DNA of 64,000 nt from Warburgia ugandensis (GCA_035236585.1 CP141128.1:33524684-33588683), one strand, 5' to 3'; numbered from the stretch's first letter, positions 1-13,054 are shown. The notes: generated by a model not told the origin, from the letters alone. Numbers and translations: made by a program.

Positions 1-1959
1 AATCTACTAAAAAATTACTCATTTAGGGCATATCATACTAAAATTTAAAGATTACACTATCATGCTTTCTAACTTAGAACATAAATCACATTTACACTTT
101 TATATCCAATAAAAGACAATTAAAACATAGAACATAAATCACATTTATACTTCTATATCCAATAAAATACAATTAAACTAATTATATTAAGATTATTATA
201 AACCTTTAAATATGATCCAACCATTAGATCTTAGGTGTTTTTCTTTAGATCAAGGGTTTTAATTACCTTTAAGGCTTTTAATCCATTAAGATCCAAAAAT
301 CATATCCACTTGATTTGGTCACATTTCATCCATGATCTAACTAGATTCCATCATAATATCATCCATTTAATCCATCCCAAGGATCTGATCATAATGGATC
401 TCATTGATCAAGTAGGTCCCTTTGTATTTTTAGGGTTTTTCTACCATAAAGGGTAGATCCCCTAATTTATCCCAGATCTATCCAAATTAACCATAGATAT
501 TACTTTATTATAGTATTATATTATCATTAAAATAAATTTCCAAGATCTGATCACCTTAGATCTTGAAGATCTTAGAAATTAGACACTTATTTCCAAAATA
601 CAGAATAATTCAGGAATAATTTTTAGACATATTATGACTTCATTAGAAACTAGACATTACAAGCTTTCCATAGCTTCTTTCTGATCTCAATTTGAAGTTC
701 ATATGACTCTACAATCTTAAATTGAAGTTTACAGCCATTCCTAGGGTCCAGATTTGATCTAGGCCCAACAGAATTAATCTCTCTCAATTGAGGGTCCAAA
801 CCTTGTTAGATTTTCTTTAAACTTTTACCCTAGGGGTTTTGGACCCTTCTGGATCAATTGGAAAGCTCATAATTTCCATCTGAGCTCTCTATCACCATGA
901 ATTGAAGTATCTAGTATTTTCTTTATTTTTATAATTTTTCATTCAAATTAAACTACAGAAAAATAAAAATTACAGTAAACCATAATAAATATGTATAGGA
1001 ATTAGTTCCACCTACCTAATTGGAGAGAAAACATATATTTATTTCCCAATTTGAGAGAATTACCGGTTGATGATAATATAGCCTGATTGTCCCCGTTTTT
1101 GTGATGTTCTGTTGTTGGAACCATTGGATCTTGGAATTGATTTGGGGATTTTGTATATAATATAGTATAGGAGGTTATGTACGGTGGAATTTCTATGATT
1201 CTTCCTGGAACGGAGTGCCTAATTGAATTTAGGTCTCTTGTTCCACTTATAAAGAGGAGAGAGAAATAAGAAAAATAGAGATTGGGGAGGGATGAATGAG
1301 AATTTGGGGCTGAAACTCCAGGGAAGATTTTAAAATTTCCTGGTTAAGGTTGTGAAAATTTTTGGGACATATTTATAGCCAAATTTGAATTTTTTATTAT
1401 TTCTTTTGATAAGATATTTTATTACTTTATAATTTTTAATTACTAATGCATTCTCCATTCCCATCCCATTCTCCACTACAACCTCCACTACCAGCAATAA
1501 TGCACTGAGCAATTATTGGTGCTTCTAGAACGTTGGCCCACTTTGTGGGCCCCACTTTTATGTAAAAAGACCTTTTTGCCCTTTTAACTCCAAAGTTGGA
1601 GAATAATAGGCAATATTTGTCCGAACTCGGAATCGAGCGTACTTAGTGGTGTTGGAATTGTATTTCTAAGTACGTCATGAATATTGAGGTCTTATTTCTT
1701 GGATATGGGATATGATTAAAATTACCATTTTACCCCCAAATGGAAAAATTAAGGAATTTTCATTTTAACTCAGAATTGAACGTACTTAATGTTGTTTCGA
1801 TTAGTTTTCCAAGTACATCCATAATTTCTATGTTTTAATTTATGATATAATCTCCATAAAAAGAGAATTTTCAATAACCTAATATTCCAGCCAAGAATTT
1901 CTAAAAATTCAAACTTTATTAATTTGCCTTAATAAGTTACAAAAATTCGGGGCATTACA
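1..1959 (-). repeat. Minus-strand LTR, 5' part, cut by the window edge
   Basis: Read on the minus strand it begins at 1959 with TGTAATGCCCCGAATTTTTG, a typical LTR start, and runs off the left edge. It is homologous to the first 2 kb or so of the minus-strand element ending at 42672: both share the stretch around 220-300 and 40690-40780 (AGATCTTAGGT, AAGGGTTTTAATTA) and the TAAAATGG/AATTTTACCC words just inside the start. It sits inside another LTR start (1965-2474). The candidate duplication on the visible side is GTAAC (1960-1964); its partner lies outside the window. No coding sequence is visible. Confidence 0.75.
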
Positions 1960-1964
1960 GTAAC

Positions 1965-2474
1965 AGTCGTCAAGAAAACCAACAGGGAAGGGGAACTGCA
2001 CCGGAGTCAGGGGAAAGAGAGATCAGATGGGGGAAGCAGGGTGGATGCCAAGGTTTCTCCCCTTCTTCTCCGACGTCCACCCATAAAGGACTCTCCCCAT
2101 CTACTGCAGCCCATCACCAAGGAGGAGGCGACGCAACTGACAGCCCATGTGTCGTGCCCACTTCGCATGTGGCACTACACCTGCCACCCAGAAAGCGACA
2201 AGGCATGGGGGTGCCATTATCAATTTTAACCCACTTTAAATTAGTAAAACTTTTGGGTTTTTCTAATCCGATCTCTGTTTTGCACAAAATTAGTGTCGTT
2301 CAATTGTATCGACTCATATATTCTAAATTTGATAATCTCAAGTCTTAATTTCTAGCCCATAAAGAGGTCATTTTCATGAACGTCATTTCCATGGAATTTA
2401 ATTCAAATTTCCTATCTCCATTATAATTATAATTTAAAATCACAAAAAATTACTTAAATTTTAGAGTTGTTACA
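1965..2474 (-). repeat. Truncated minus-strand LTR start
   Basis: The minus strand starts at 2474 with TGTAACAACTCTAAAATTTA and continues to the junction with the next LTR at about 1960. The position just outside, 2475-2479 TTATA, is the candidate target duplication. The segment interrupts the reverse-transcriptase part of the copia relic at 2480-4506. The 2000-2220 stretch is GC-richer and holds short open frames, but none resembles a protein and all lie inside the repeat. Confidence 0.6.
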
Positions 2475-2479
2475 TTATA

Positions 2480-4506
2480 CCACTATCTTGGTGCCTACTT
2501 GAGACCATAAATGCTCTTTTTTAGCTTGCAGTCCAAGTGCTTCTTCCTTAGAACTTTGAATCCTTCTAATTGCTCTATGTAAATTTCCTCCTTCAGATCA
2601 CATGCAGGAAAGTAGTCTTTACATCCATTTGTTCAAGCTTTAAGTTTAAAGCTAACAATTAATTCAAGTACAGTTCAGATTGAAGTCATCTTTACCAATA
2701 GCAAGAAAATCTCATCAAGGTTGATTTCTTTCATTTGTTCGAATCCTTTAACAACCAATTAAGTCTTATGCTTTACTAGCTTTCCATTATCTTCTTTCTT
2801 CATCTTGAACACTCAATTGTTTTTCAGTGCTCTCTTGCCCTTAGAAAGCATTACGAACTCATGTCTGATTTTTCTACAATGAACTAATTTCTTCCTACGT
2901 GACTTACATCCACTTTCTCTTATGTGCGTGATTCTTTGCTTTCTGGAAATTTTTAGTCTCCCCCTCATCAGTAAGCAAAATATGTTGTAACTTTGGATAC
3001 TTCTTAGAGAGAATTAGTATGCAACCTCTTGTTATAACTGAGACTTAACTTTTGGCTTAGGAGTTGTTTGATCATATGTTTTGTTATGATGGTCCTACAA
3101 CTTCATATGGAGCGGACTGCTACTACCCATGCTCAATATCCTCTGCCTCTTCTCCCTCTCATTCTCCTCCTTCTTACATCTCTTCTATTTCAGCTTGTAC
3201 TAGTTTAAGACTTAATATTAGGTCTAAAGCACTAGCACTTGCTTCATTAGAGTTTGTGGGATTTTTAAAGTCCTAAAATTGGTTCTCATGGAAACACGAT
3301 GTCCCTGCTTTTGATACATGACGTCCCTACTTCTAATAATGTTTTTTGTTTCTAGATCTCATAACCCATATTTGAATTAATCGTCTCCATAGCCGATAAA
3401 GATACACATAGTTAACTTTATGTCAACCTTCTATCTTAACTCCTTTGATGAGTGTGTGAATGCTTTACACCAAATATTCTCATGTGTGAGTAGGAGACGT
3501 TCTTGCCAAACCACTTCCATTCTAGAACATTAAAATTTAGTGGTGCCAACGATGACTTGTTGATCAGGTATTAGGTGATTTGTACAACTTCTGCTCAGAA
3601 TAGTTTAGGTAGCTTACCTATACCGATCATGCATTTTATTCTTTCCACAATGGCCCTATTCATCTTTTCAACTATTCCATTATGTTGTGGGATATGTGGG
3701 ACTATCTTCTCATGTCGAATATCATGATCAATACAATATGTATTAAACTCCTTAGAGGTGTATTCTCCTCCTTTGTCTATCTAGAGATACTTCAACTTCT
3801 TTCCAATATGTCTTTCCACCATTGCATGAAATCTCTTAAAGTGTACAAATACCTAGTCCTTGCTTTTTATAAAGTATCATGTATCCTTCTAGATGTATCA
3901 TCTATAAATGTTACAAAGTATCTTGCCTAGTGATTCCACTTCCATGGGTTCACATACGTTCAACTATACCAAACTCAATGGTTTCTTTCTTTTATTACAA
4001 GGTGAAGAGAATGTTACTTTGTGTTTCTTGTCAATTAAATAGTGATTACAAGGGATCAAACCTATACCTTTAGCAACTTTGATGAGTCACTTATTCGTGA
4101 GATGAACAATCCTTTCTCTCCCACGTGGTCAAGTCTCTGGTTCCATAAATTTGGTGATGCCTTGTCTACCATTGCATTGAGAATTTCTTTGCAAATATTT
4201 GCATGGGTCTTATACTAAGTGTATCAAATATCTCTCCATAAGACAATCATAGCACCTTTCATTAATTTCAATTTGCTATTGTCAGATTTGTTACTATAGC
4301 CCTACCCATCAAGGGCTGGAGCTAAAATCAGGTGAAACCAAAGCTCCTACATGTACCAAACATCCTTTAGCACTATTTTCAGATTAAGGGTTGTCTTGAT
4401 TTGCACATATCTAACTTACAATCTTGAAGGAACTATCATTCCCCATCTTCACAGTGCTAAAATCACATGCCATGTAAGAAGTGAAGATTTCTTTGTGGGG
4501 AATGGC
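2480..4506 (-). pseudogene. Copia pol relic: pre-integrase, integrase, RT start
   Basis: Decayed Ty1/copia polyprotein, read from 4506 down to 2480 in several frames with many stops. Recognisable in order are a protease/pre-integrase junction (VKMGNDSSFKIV, about 4430-4480), the integrase core with the GGEYTSKEF motif near 3740-3780 followed by a PQHNG-type motif (about 3680), the late-integrase FIGYGDD and IIRSRDV motifs (about 3340-3430), and RT motif A (LEQMDVKTTFLH, 2595-2640). The RT ends where an LTR inserted at 2474. The upstream gag-protease half lies at 16781-17692, separated by the 12.3-kb nest. Not functional. Confidence 0.88.
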
Positions 4507-4748
4507 TATGACACCCAGGTTTTTAATATACTTTTAAATACAAACAGTCCAATTGTATACATGCATATATATACACATGTCCAGCAAGTTAAAATATAAG
4601 TCATGTATACTTACATTAGCAGCATAGTCTTGTACTATCGTTGCCCTCATCCAAGCTTCCATCTACCTCAAGTTGTTTTTACTTCAAGTCAACTTTTCCA
4701 AACATGAGACATTGCAAAAAAATTTATAATGTCTAAGCAAGCCTATGC
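4507..4748 (-). repeat. 3' end of minus-strand LTR, left of element 1
   Basis: This is the LTR terminus of the nested complex, separated from its other part (13055-14513) by element 1. Residues 4720-4748 (AAGCAAGCCTATGC) plus 13050-13065 rebuild the conserved word also present uninterrupted near 28880 (AAGCTATGCTTGGTAGG) and 53050, showing where element 1 went in. The terminal dinucleotide is TA rather than TG on the plus strand, consistent with one G-to-A change. Confidence 0.7.
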
Positions 4749-4753
4749 TTAGT

Positions 4754-7041
4754 TGTAATGCCCCGAGCAATTTACGTTATTGAATTGGACATTCTATAGG
4801 AAATGAACTGTGTTAAATGTTTTACTTTATTTAAAATAGTAAACGAAGGAATTTGTAAGAAAACTTGGTACCATTAGATTCTACTCGAAAAATAGTAAAT
4901 GAAGAAGTTACGGCCGTTTAAAGATTAGGGGCAATTCTGTAAATTACACTCAAAAACGAAAAAGACAGAAAACGTAGGGGGCCGTTTTGATAATGGCACC
5001 CCGTCTTCTTCTTCCTCTAGATTTCTCCAGAAACCCTAGTTTCCAGAGGTTTCTTCCACCGCCAATGGCGGCACCACCATTGGCAACACCGTCATAGCAA
5101 GGCTATAAAAAGCCTTATCTCCCTCCTCTTCGAATCACAATTTTTTAGCTATTTGAGGCTGGGGTTTTTGGCAAAAGATCAAAAAACCCCCACAACGGTT
5201 TTCCCTGCACATTCCGGCCAGGCCTGAGTCGTCCCTACAGGCCAGCCACTCCCATCTCTTCACCCCGTCTTCTTCTTCCTTTGACCACAACGGAAGTTGG
5301 GGTTTTTCCCCTTCTTCAAGGGTTCCGGCGACATGGGGCTTTCAGACGGAAAAGAGGGAGCCACACATCGGAAGAGGGCACCGTGTTGGGGCTGCCCAGG
5401 TAGGTTTTCTCCCCTCTCCCTAGTTTTTCCTTCTTCCAGGCTAGATCCATCCGGATCTAGCATTTCCCGGCCGGAAAACACGACGAGGAAAGCCGGTTCC
5501 AGGATCATAGGACCATTTATAGAGTCTAACCATTGAAAAGTAGATCCATATCATAGGATCTAGCCTGACAATGAATTAAGCAAGGACCCATGGACCTTAA
5601 AAGGTAGACCTAGCAATCTAATTTCTAAATATATCAAAATTGATAAGGACTCCTTGTTATCCATTCATATCCAAGAGTTTATAAATGAGACCTAGGGTCG
5701 GGTTAACTGATGAATGACACAACTCCAGGAGACTTCGAGGTAGGTGCTCTATCGCTACTAGACTTTTAAAGAAAAAAGCCCATGATTGTTTTGAGAATGC
5801 ATGTTTTAAGTATAAGTTATATGACTTGCTTAGCATGACTTAATTTTATAAATGAATTCAGCATGCACATGATAAATACATTATGTATAGACATGTTTTA
5901 CGATTGCATAAATTGCCTGATTTGTGGTTATTGAGTTTTGAAAAATTGCATATCCTTGAGGGTTACCAAAAGACGCTGGATTGCCCAAAAGATGTTGGGT
6001 AGGCAGTTGTGAGGGCCAGGCAGTTGTGAGGGACCCAAAGAGGATAGGTTTTGAAAAAGAGGTTTTTGCTTGTTTGATTGTATATGATTTGGGCTAGTAA
6101 GCTCGTAGGCGCTATGCCAAGAGGTCTAGGGTGGCCTCCCAGCCTCTACCACTATTAGGTGGAAAGGGTACCACGCCGAAAAAAGGCATGTCCCTACGTC
6201 GACTGCATGTGGTACAGGGGGCTACCACTAGTGTCACGGCACTGGGTCGATGTGTCATATGCCCCGTAGAGGCTATGACCGAGTGTCTCCAAGTACCCAT
6301 GGACCACACGGCGAGGTCGTGGGTATAGTGGGCCCTATGTTTTTGAGGATTTATTTGCATTGCATATGGCATGACATGAGGTTGGTCGACCATACCATAT
6401 ATCCATGAGTTGGATTCAGTTGAGCATCTTATGCATATCATTATGTTTATGATATATATGATACTTTTGACTTAGATTATGCAATTCTTTAAGTCGTCAG
6501 TATTCCAAAAAAACAATGGTTTTTAATATCGATATTGAACATGAGTGTTCAAACATGCACATGTTTTAAAAAGCATATGATTTTAAACATAGCATGCATT
6601 GTAAAACTGGTAGTGATAGACTCCTACTGAGTATAGTATATACTCACCCAATCCTTAACATTTTTCAGGACAGCTCCACTCATGAGTAGAAGACGCCTCA
6701 AGAAATGTTAGTGCTACGAGCAAGCAAATAAAAAAGAGACAATTATACATGTAAGTAAACACTCTACCCTTTGGACATGTATTTGAATTTATTTATAGTT
6801 GGGCTATGAGCTGTGACTGGATAGACCTGGGAAGACATTTATGATTCTAAAGTTTTTCAAAAAAACTATTTTGATTGATGTGAAAGCAAATGACACTCGG
6901 GGTTTTCAAAATGAGTTTAAATGAAAAGATTTTCCACTGCATTGCATGGTTTTTATAAAATGGTTTTCAAATAGGGATGCATCCCTCCTTAGGAATTAGA
7001 TCTTGCATTTAAAAATGCATGGGAAAACCCGAGTCGTCACA
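4754..7041 (+). repeat. Element 1 5' LTR (2.29 kb)
   Basis: The U3 start is TGTAATGCCCCGAGC. The hairpin word at 4981-4997 has one arm mutated (AATGGC). The TATA box is TATAAAA at 5104-5110, and a CAG/GTAGGT donor-like site lies near 5400. Short tandem words (CCAAAAGACG twice, GGCAGTTGTGAGGG twice) occupy about 5965-6035, and the 17-bp palindrome is at 6629-6645. Compared with the 3' LTR it lacks about 385 bp of GC-rich sequence (11128-11512), the break falling after GGTTCCA near 5500. Confidence 0.88.
6629..6645. promoter_or_regulatory. Conserved GAGTATA-NNN-TATACTC palindrome
   Basis: A perfect 7-bp inverted repeat with a 3-nt centre, kept in every long LTR of this group: 12637, 27310, 31574, 37907, 45809 and 51854 (start positions). 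Both arms are invariant in all seven, while the centre is GTA, TTA or TAA. It is always followed within about 15 nt by ACATTTTTCAG or ACATTTTTTAG. The function is unknown; a transcript hairpin, termination signal or binding site are options. Confidence 0.6.
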
Positions 7042-7043
7042 GT

Positions 7044-7055
7044 TGGTATCAGAGC
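7044..7055 (+). other. Primer-binding site, initiator-Met tRNA (element 1)
   Basis: TGGTATCAGAGC lies two bases after the LTR end. This is the standard complement of the plant initiator-methionine tRNA 3' end, used to prime minus-strand cDNA. Confidence 0.92.
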
Positions 7056-10000
7056 CTAGGATTTATCCTTTCATAGCTAGTCCAACATGTCCAAGGGTCA
7101 TAGACAATGGAGAAATAGAAGTAGTAGAGATGACTAGCATATTAATGCTCAAGGCATTTCACCATAAACAAATAGGTGGAAAAGGAGATGGGTCTAGCAA
7201 ATACTTAGATATTGGATGGCTTAAATCTTATCAATAAGGATTGTTGTGCAGTGGTGCAAACAGGGAAACTCATATATGAATTAGATTATGATGAGAAAGA
7301 TGAATGAAGTTATTAGTAGATAGTTCTAACCTGTAATAGATTAATCTCACCAAAGGTGAGAAAATCGAAGAACCTAGATGGCTATCTTACCATCATAAAG
7401 AATATCAGAAAATGAATATATTATCAAAAAGGGATATGATATGAGTATGGTAGGGGATGTAAAAGGCAGACTTTGAGAAGATTTTGATGATAATCTAAAA
7501 GGGATGAGAATGCAAGATGATATTAGGAAAGAACTGTGACTCGTACTAGATCACAAAGGTGTGGATCCTGAAAGACTTAACTCAATTTTGGATACCTTAA
7601 TTGGAGTCTTATGAAGAGTGAAATGAACACGAATATGATAAGGAACTGTATTCGCCAGAGTTACCAAAAGACTTTGACGATAATATTAGGGATGATGGAT
7701 CTGTGATAATAGATTGATCCTAACATGAACTTGTAAGAAAAGTATAGCATGATCAAAATGTCAATGTCATTATTAAGACATTGTATGAATTTTATTGAGG
7801 CTACAGGCAATTGATGATTTCAATGATCTTAAGACAGTTTAGAATTTCTGAGAAGCAATTAGTTTATCATATATGTTAAGTAAAGGAGTAGATGTAGTAT
7901 CAATTATATGCAACAAAACACATGAAGACATTGATCTAGGAAGACAAAAGTGAGGATTTTGAAGAAAAGAAAGAAAGATTTAGAGATGTAACTATAAGTA
8001 TTCGATGAATATTGAATCTTCAAAAGAAAAAGGTCATGACTTTATTGAGGAAAGAATGGATCCATACAAATCTTTCATCTTGAAGCATCTGGGAAGATAA
8101 ACCAATCAAATTCGAAGTGATGATTTTATTGTAAAAAAGTATAAAAGAGAGAAAGCATATGGGGTTTAAGACTTTGAGTAGAGTATCGAATTTCAGGAGA
8201 ATGCAAGAAATTTTTGAAGAAGAATGGTGACCAACTAGAAATTAAATTCTACAAATGGTTTGATGTCTATATCAATTATTGTAATTAGAATCTTATTAGA
8301 TCCATTAGCTTATGAGGAACACCAATGGATATAGACCATAAAAAGGAAAATTTGGTGATATCCTACCTTGCCACTACATGAGTAAATAAAGTATATTGAG
8401 AAAGGAATTAAGCCGGGACAGTGACTTGTCCATTTGTCTTTCTTCAGCAAGTAGGGTACCATCAAGGATCGAATTGAGGTCTTGCTATCATAGATTGGGA
8501 GACCCAATATCTTAAGACCATTATTTAGTCCTTACCTTTAGAGTACTGTTGACTAAATAAAGGTATCCCACCCTATTTAATCAAATATGTTAGTAGTCAA
8601 AGTTATATGCTCAGAGGGATGTTATAAGTCTTTAGACTTGAGTTTTCCTTGAAAGAAGTACTTGTTAGACTAAGTCAATTGAGGGTATGAGGTCAGTTGA
8701 TGAGGACAGTTGCAACTGAGATAGGAGTAAAAATAAGAAGTGATCTAAACCAATGAGACAGATTTTCCAAACCTGAATAGATACCATGACAAACCATAGA
8801 AATCACTGTGGGCCTGAAAGATGCTGCTGACTTGGATTGAAAAGAAAGGTAGATAAGTACTGATCACTTTAGAGACCCTTGAGCTTATGACATAGATATA
8901 TCTGGAAAGAGATCAATAGGTAATCAAATAAAGTCTTTCTATATGTCTACAAAAATGTTCCATGCTTACCTGAGAGTTTTTCAAATTTGATGATTTAACC
9001 ACTTCAGCATAACTTGATGTAGTAGCTATTGAATGAGAACTGCTATTATAAGCTAAGTATGAGGAGGCACTTGAAAGATAAATTTTGAGTAATTGAGAAA
9101 ATCACTACTTATGAGGATACCTCCTAACAATACAGACTGCATGGTTGACGATAAAGCCTTGATAAAAGATTGAACAATATATTGACATAGGGAATGGAAG
9201 GAGAAAAGGTGAGATGGCTAGCAAACTATAAGGCTTAGATTTAATGTTACGTTGCCTTTAGACAAATAGTTAGTTGATATACCAAGTACAAAAAAATCAA
9301 TTGAAGGGATTTCCTAAGGATTAACCCTACTGGATTGAGTATAGAACTTTTGGACTGAAAGATTACGAAGAACACCATCAAGCAAAGAAAGGACAAAGAG
9401 GATAATGACAAAGGAGTCAACCATGAACTAGTAAAGGTACTCGGTTATGAATAAGAAACTTTTTGCATAAATGAGAACATTGTTGGAAATCCTAATGACA
9501 AATTGATGTGACTAATGAGATAGGCCTCTGGACGAGAACATTCGACCCATGATGATGAATTAACCATAAAACATTTGACATGAGTTTGCATAAACACTTT
9601 AGGGAGAAAAACATTTGATGGCTTCAGCTTCTATGAAACTTGATGTACAGCTTAGATATCCTAATCGTACTATGAGATCATAGATCATATTATGGAGGAT
9701 GCTACTTGAATTAATTTATTTTGAATATAATATGGGTTGAGGGCCCAAGTTATAGTAGAAAAGTGACAGATAGTCGAAATTCGAAGTTAATCGAGGGTTT
9801 GGCTATAGGGCACATAATACCATATTAGCTAGTGGAGACAAATATAAAAGATAAGAAGTAAAGTTAGACACAATAGAAAGAATGTAACCTTTTTTTGTTG
9901 AACACTTACTAATGACATACAACCAACCATTAAAAAGAGATATGGATGATGAAGAGATCATTAGATGGAAGACAAGAGGAAAAAGGGATTATCCTATGCT

Positions 10001-10370
10001 ATTCAAAATGAAATAGGAGGAATAAGAGCATATGATCTCAAAGAGGTATGAAGTAATTTATATACGAGTAGGAGAGTATGGAGACTATCCTATAGATGAT
10101 CGGAAGAATATAAGCATCTAAGGATGGCTAGCAATATAAATACAAATAGAAACCAGTAATGATAAACTGGCACGCATGGGACTATGTATCAGAGTACGCA
10201 GTGAAAGCGGCCCTTATAGATAAGGCCTTGTAGAAGGAACAATAAAAATGATAAATTGAGGTTGAGCCTAGATTTGATTCCTAAGGGGAGAATGCATTCA
10301 CCAAAAAGTTATCTAAGAGACAAAATACCTTGAAGATGATAATTTATGGAATTTTGAGGATGAAATTCTT
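7056..10370 (+). other. Element 1 internal region, noncoding
   Basis: About 3.3 kb with stops in all frames. It aligns by eye, in order, with 32005-35364 and 46285-49615; shared landmarks include CATAGCTAGTCC after the primer site, TTAGATATTGGATGG (near 7205), GGTATCCCACCCTA (near 8560), ACTGCATGGTTGA (near 9135) and GAATGCATTCACCAA before the 3' LTR. The last bases before the LTR (ATTTTGAGGATGAAATTCTTTTAAG) resemble the gypsy pol tail NFEDKILLRG seen in many plant elements, so a coding ancestor is likely, but nothing translatable remains. Confidence 0.8.
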
Positions 10371-10385
10371 TTAAGAGAGTAATAA
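10371..10385 (+). other. Polypurine tract, element 1 (degraded)
   Basis: TTAAGAGAGTAATAA lies directly before the 3' LTR. Elements 2 and 3 have the cleaner TTTTAAGGGGGTAATAA at the same place, the expected plus-strand priming site. Confidence 0.75.
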
Positions 10386-13049
10386 TGTAATACCCCGAGC
10401 AATTTATGCTATTAAATTGGACATTCTATAGGAAATGAACTGTGTTAAATGTTTTACTTTATTTAAAATAGTAAACAAAGGAATTTGTAAGAAAACTTAG
10501 TACCATTAGATTCTACTCGAAAAATGAAATCTAACGCCTCAAAGAACGCCGAAAACGAAGTTCGTATGAAGAAGTTACGGTTGTTTAAAGATTAGGGGCA
10601 ATTCTGTAAATTATACTCAAAAACGAAAAAGACAGAAAACACAGGGGGCCGTTTTGATAACGGCACCCCATCTTCTTCTTCCTCTAGATTTCTCTAGAAA
10701 CCCTAGCTTCCAGAGGTTTCTACCACCGCCATAGCAAGGCTATAAAAAGCCTTATCTCCCTCCTCTTCGAATCACAATTTTTTCGACTATTTGAGGCTGG
10801 GATTTCCGGAAAAAAATTGAAAAACCCCCACAACAGTTTTCCCTGCACATTTCGGCCAGGCCTGAGTTGTCCCTATAGGCCGGCTCTTCACCCCGTCTTC
10901 TTCTTCCTCTGACCGCAATGGAAGTTGGGGTTTTCCCCCTTCTTCAAGAGTTCCGGCGACATGGGGCTTTTAGACGAAAAAGAGGGAGCTGCACATCGGA
11001 AGAGGGCACCGTGTTAGGGCTGCCCAGGTTGGTTTTCTCCCCTCTCCCTAGTTTTTCCTTCTTCCAGGCTAGATCCGTGCTGAATCTAGCGTTTCCCGGC
11101 CAGAAAACACGACGAGGAAAGTCGGTTCCAATCGGCTCTGTGCGAACAAGGCGTCCCAGGGACGCCATGCTTCACGTGCGCCTGGGACGGGTTCCAGGCA
11201 TGCGACAATGCACACATGGTCCTTGGTGCGGCTTTCGGGTGCGCACGCGACGTGGGGCACGGGTCCTGGCTCAACCGGGATGCACAGGGTGCCCTGGGAG
11301 CTGAGACGCGCCATGCTGTGCCAAAGACGCGTCTACGCTATGCCATCCAGCACACGCATCATACTGCATCGCTTGGGCATGCATGTGCGCATGCAAACGC
11401 GGTCCCTGGCATGGCCTTTGGGCTGCACGATGCGCAGGCATGGATCCTGGTTCGACCAAGGCGCACACACATCTTGGAAACCATGATGCGCGGACCTAAT
11501 AAGACTATAAAATTAGGATCATAAGACCATTTATAGAGTCTAACCATTGAAAAGTAGATCTATATCATAGGATCTAGCCTGACAATGAATTAGGCAAGGA
11601 CCCATGGACCCTAAAAGGCAGATCTAGCGATCTAATTTCTAAATTGATAAGGACTCCTTGTTATCCAATCATATCCAGGAGTTTATAAATGAGACCCAGG
11701 GTCGGGTTGAGTGATGAAGGACTCGACACCAGTAGACTTCGAGGTAGGTGCTCTATTGCTACTAGACTTTTAAAAGAAAAGAGCCCATGATTGTTTTGAG
11801 AATGCATGTTTTAAGTATAAGTTATATGACTTGTTTAACATGACTTAATTTTATAAATGAATTCAGCATGCACATGATAAATACATTATGCATAGACATG
11901 TTTTACAATTGCATAAATTGCATGATTTGTGGTTATTGAGTCTTGAAAAATTGCATATCCTAAAGGGTTACCAAAAGACGCTGGAGTGCCCAAAAGACGT
12001 TGGGTAGGCAGTTGTGAGGGCCAGGCAGTTGTGAGGGACCCAAAGAGGACAGGTTTTGAAAAAGAGGTTTTTTCTTATTTGATCATATATGATTTGGGCT
12101 AGTAAGCTCGTGGGTGCTATACCGAGAGGTCTGGGGTGGCCTCCCAGCCTCTACCACTATTAGGTGGAAAGGGTACCACGCCGAAAAAAGGTATGTCCCT
12201 ACATCGACTGCATGTGGTATAGGGGGCTATCACTAATGTCATGGCACTAGGTCGAAGTGTCATATGCCCCGTGGAGGCTATGACCGAGTGTCCCCAGGTA
12301 CCCCTGGACCACACAGCAAGGAGGTCGTGGGCATAGTGGGCCCTATGTTTTTGAGGATTTATTTGCATTGCATATGGCATGACATGAGGTTGGTCGACCA
12401 TACCATATATCCATGAGTTGGATTCAGTTGAGCATCTTATGCATATCATTATGTTTATGATATATATGATACTTTCGACTTGGATTATGCGATTCTTTAA
12501 GTCATTAGTATTCTAATTCGACAGTGGTTTTTAATATCGATATTGAACGTGAGTGTTCAAACATGCACATGTTTTAAAAAGCATATGATTTTAAACATAG
12601 CATGCATTGTAAAACTGGTAATGATAGACTCCTATTGAGTATAGTATATACTCACCCAATCCTTAACATTTTTCAGGACAGCTCCACTCACGAGTAGAAG
12701 ACGCCTCAGGAAATGTTAGTGCTACGAGCAGGTAAATCAAAAAGAGACAATTATACATGTAAGTAAACACTCTACCCTTTGGACATGTATTTGTATTTAT
12801 TTACAGTTGGGCTATGAGTTGTGATTGGGTAGACCTGGGGAGACATTTATGATTTATGAAGTTTTTCAAAAAAACTATATTATTGATGTGAAAGCAAATG
12901 ACACTCGGGGTTTTCAAAATGAGTTTAAATGAAAAGATTTTTTGCTGCATTGCATGGTTTTTATAAAATGGTTTTCAAATAGGGATGCATCCCGCCTTAG
13001 AAATTAGATCTTGCATTTAAAAATGCATGGGAAAACCCGGGTCATCACA
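10386..13049 (+). repeat. Element 1 3' LTR (2.66 kb)
   Basis: The fuller of the two LTRs. It has an intact U3 hairpin (10648-10664), a TATA box (TATAAAA, 10741-10747), a GC-rich block at 11128-11512 missing from the 5' LTR, and the distal half shared with all other long LTRs here. The open frames at 10918-11304 and 11208-11547 fall in the GC-rich block on both strands at once and match no protein; they reflect composition. Confidence 0.88.
10648..10664. promoter_or_regulatory. U3 hairpin GCCGTT-TTGAT-AACGGC
   Basis: A 6-bp stem and 5-nt loop followed by ACCCC, about 80 nt upstream of the TATA box. It is present at 29304 and 35658 (element 2) and, with one arm changed, at 4981. Element 3 carries a different stem at the same place (43868-43885, GCCCGT/ACGGGC) with complementary differences on both arms, so pairing rather than sequence appears to be kept. 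Confidence 0.6.
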
Positions 13050-13054
13050 TTGGT

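Larger units (their letters stand above)
4754..13049 (+). mobile_element. Long-LTR element 1 (LARD-like), noncoding
   Basis: A complete LTR retrotransposon structure of 8.3 kb. The LTRs are at 4754-7041 and 10386-13049, both TGTAAT...TCACA. The primer-binding site is TGGTATCAGAGC and a purine tract lies before the 3' LTR. The 5-bp flanks are TTAGT (4749-4753) and TTGGT (13050-13054). Related uninterrupted copies carry TTGGT, so the left flank has mutated. The 3.3-kb interior is homologous along its length to those of elements 2 and 3 and has no open frame worth calling. Long LTRs with a conserved noncoding interior match the LARD class, presumably mobilised by gypsy-type enzymes supplied in trans (inference). 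Confidence 0.88.

Noticed and set aside
3064..4073. Plus-strand frames at 3064, 3682 and 3879
   Set aside because: Antisense of the copia integrase/RT relic; the coding signal is on the minus strand.
6112..6441. Recurrent 109-127 aa minus-strand frames (also 12117-12449, 26548-26931)
   Set aside because: They recur because the LTR distal half recurs. They are broken in other copies (31207 deletion, 37226 variant) and look like no known protein.
10918..11547. Open frames of 60-128 aa on both strands in the element 1 3' LTR
   Set aside because: They overlap one another in opposite directions inside a GC-rich LTR block, match no protein, and the equivalent block is deleted from the 5' LTR.
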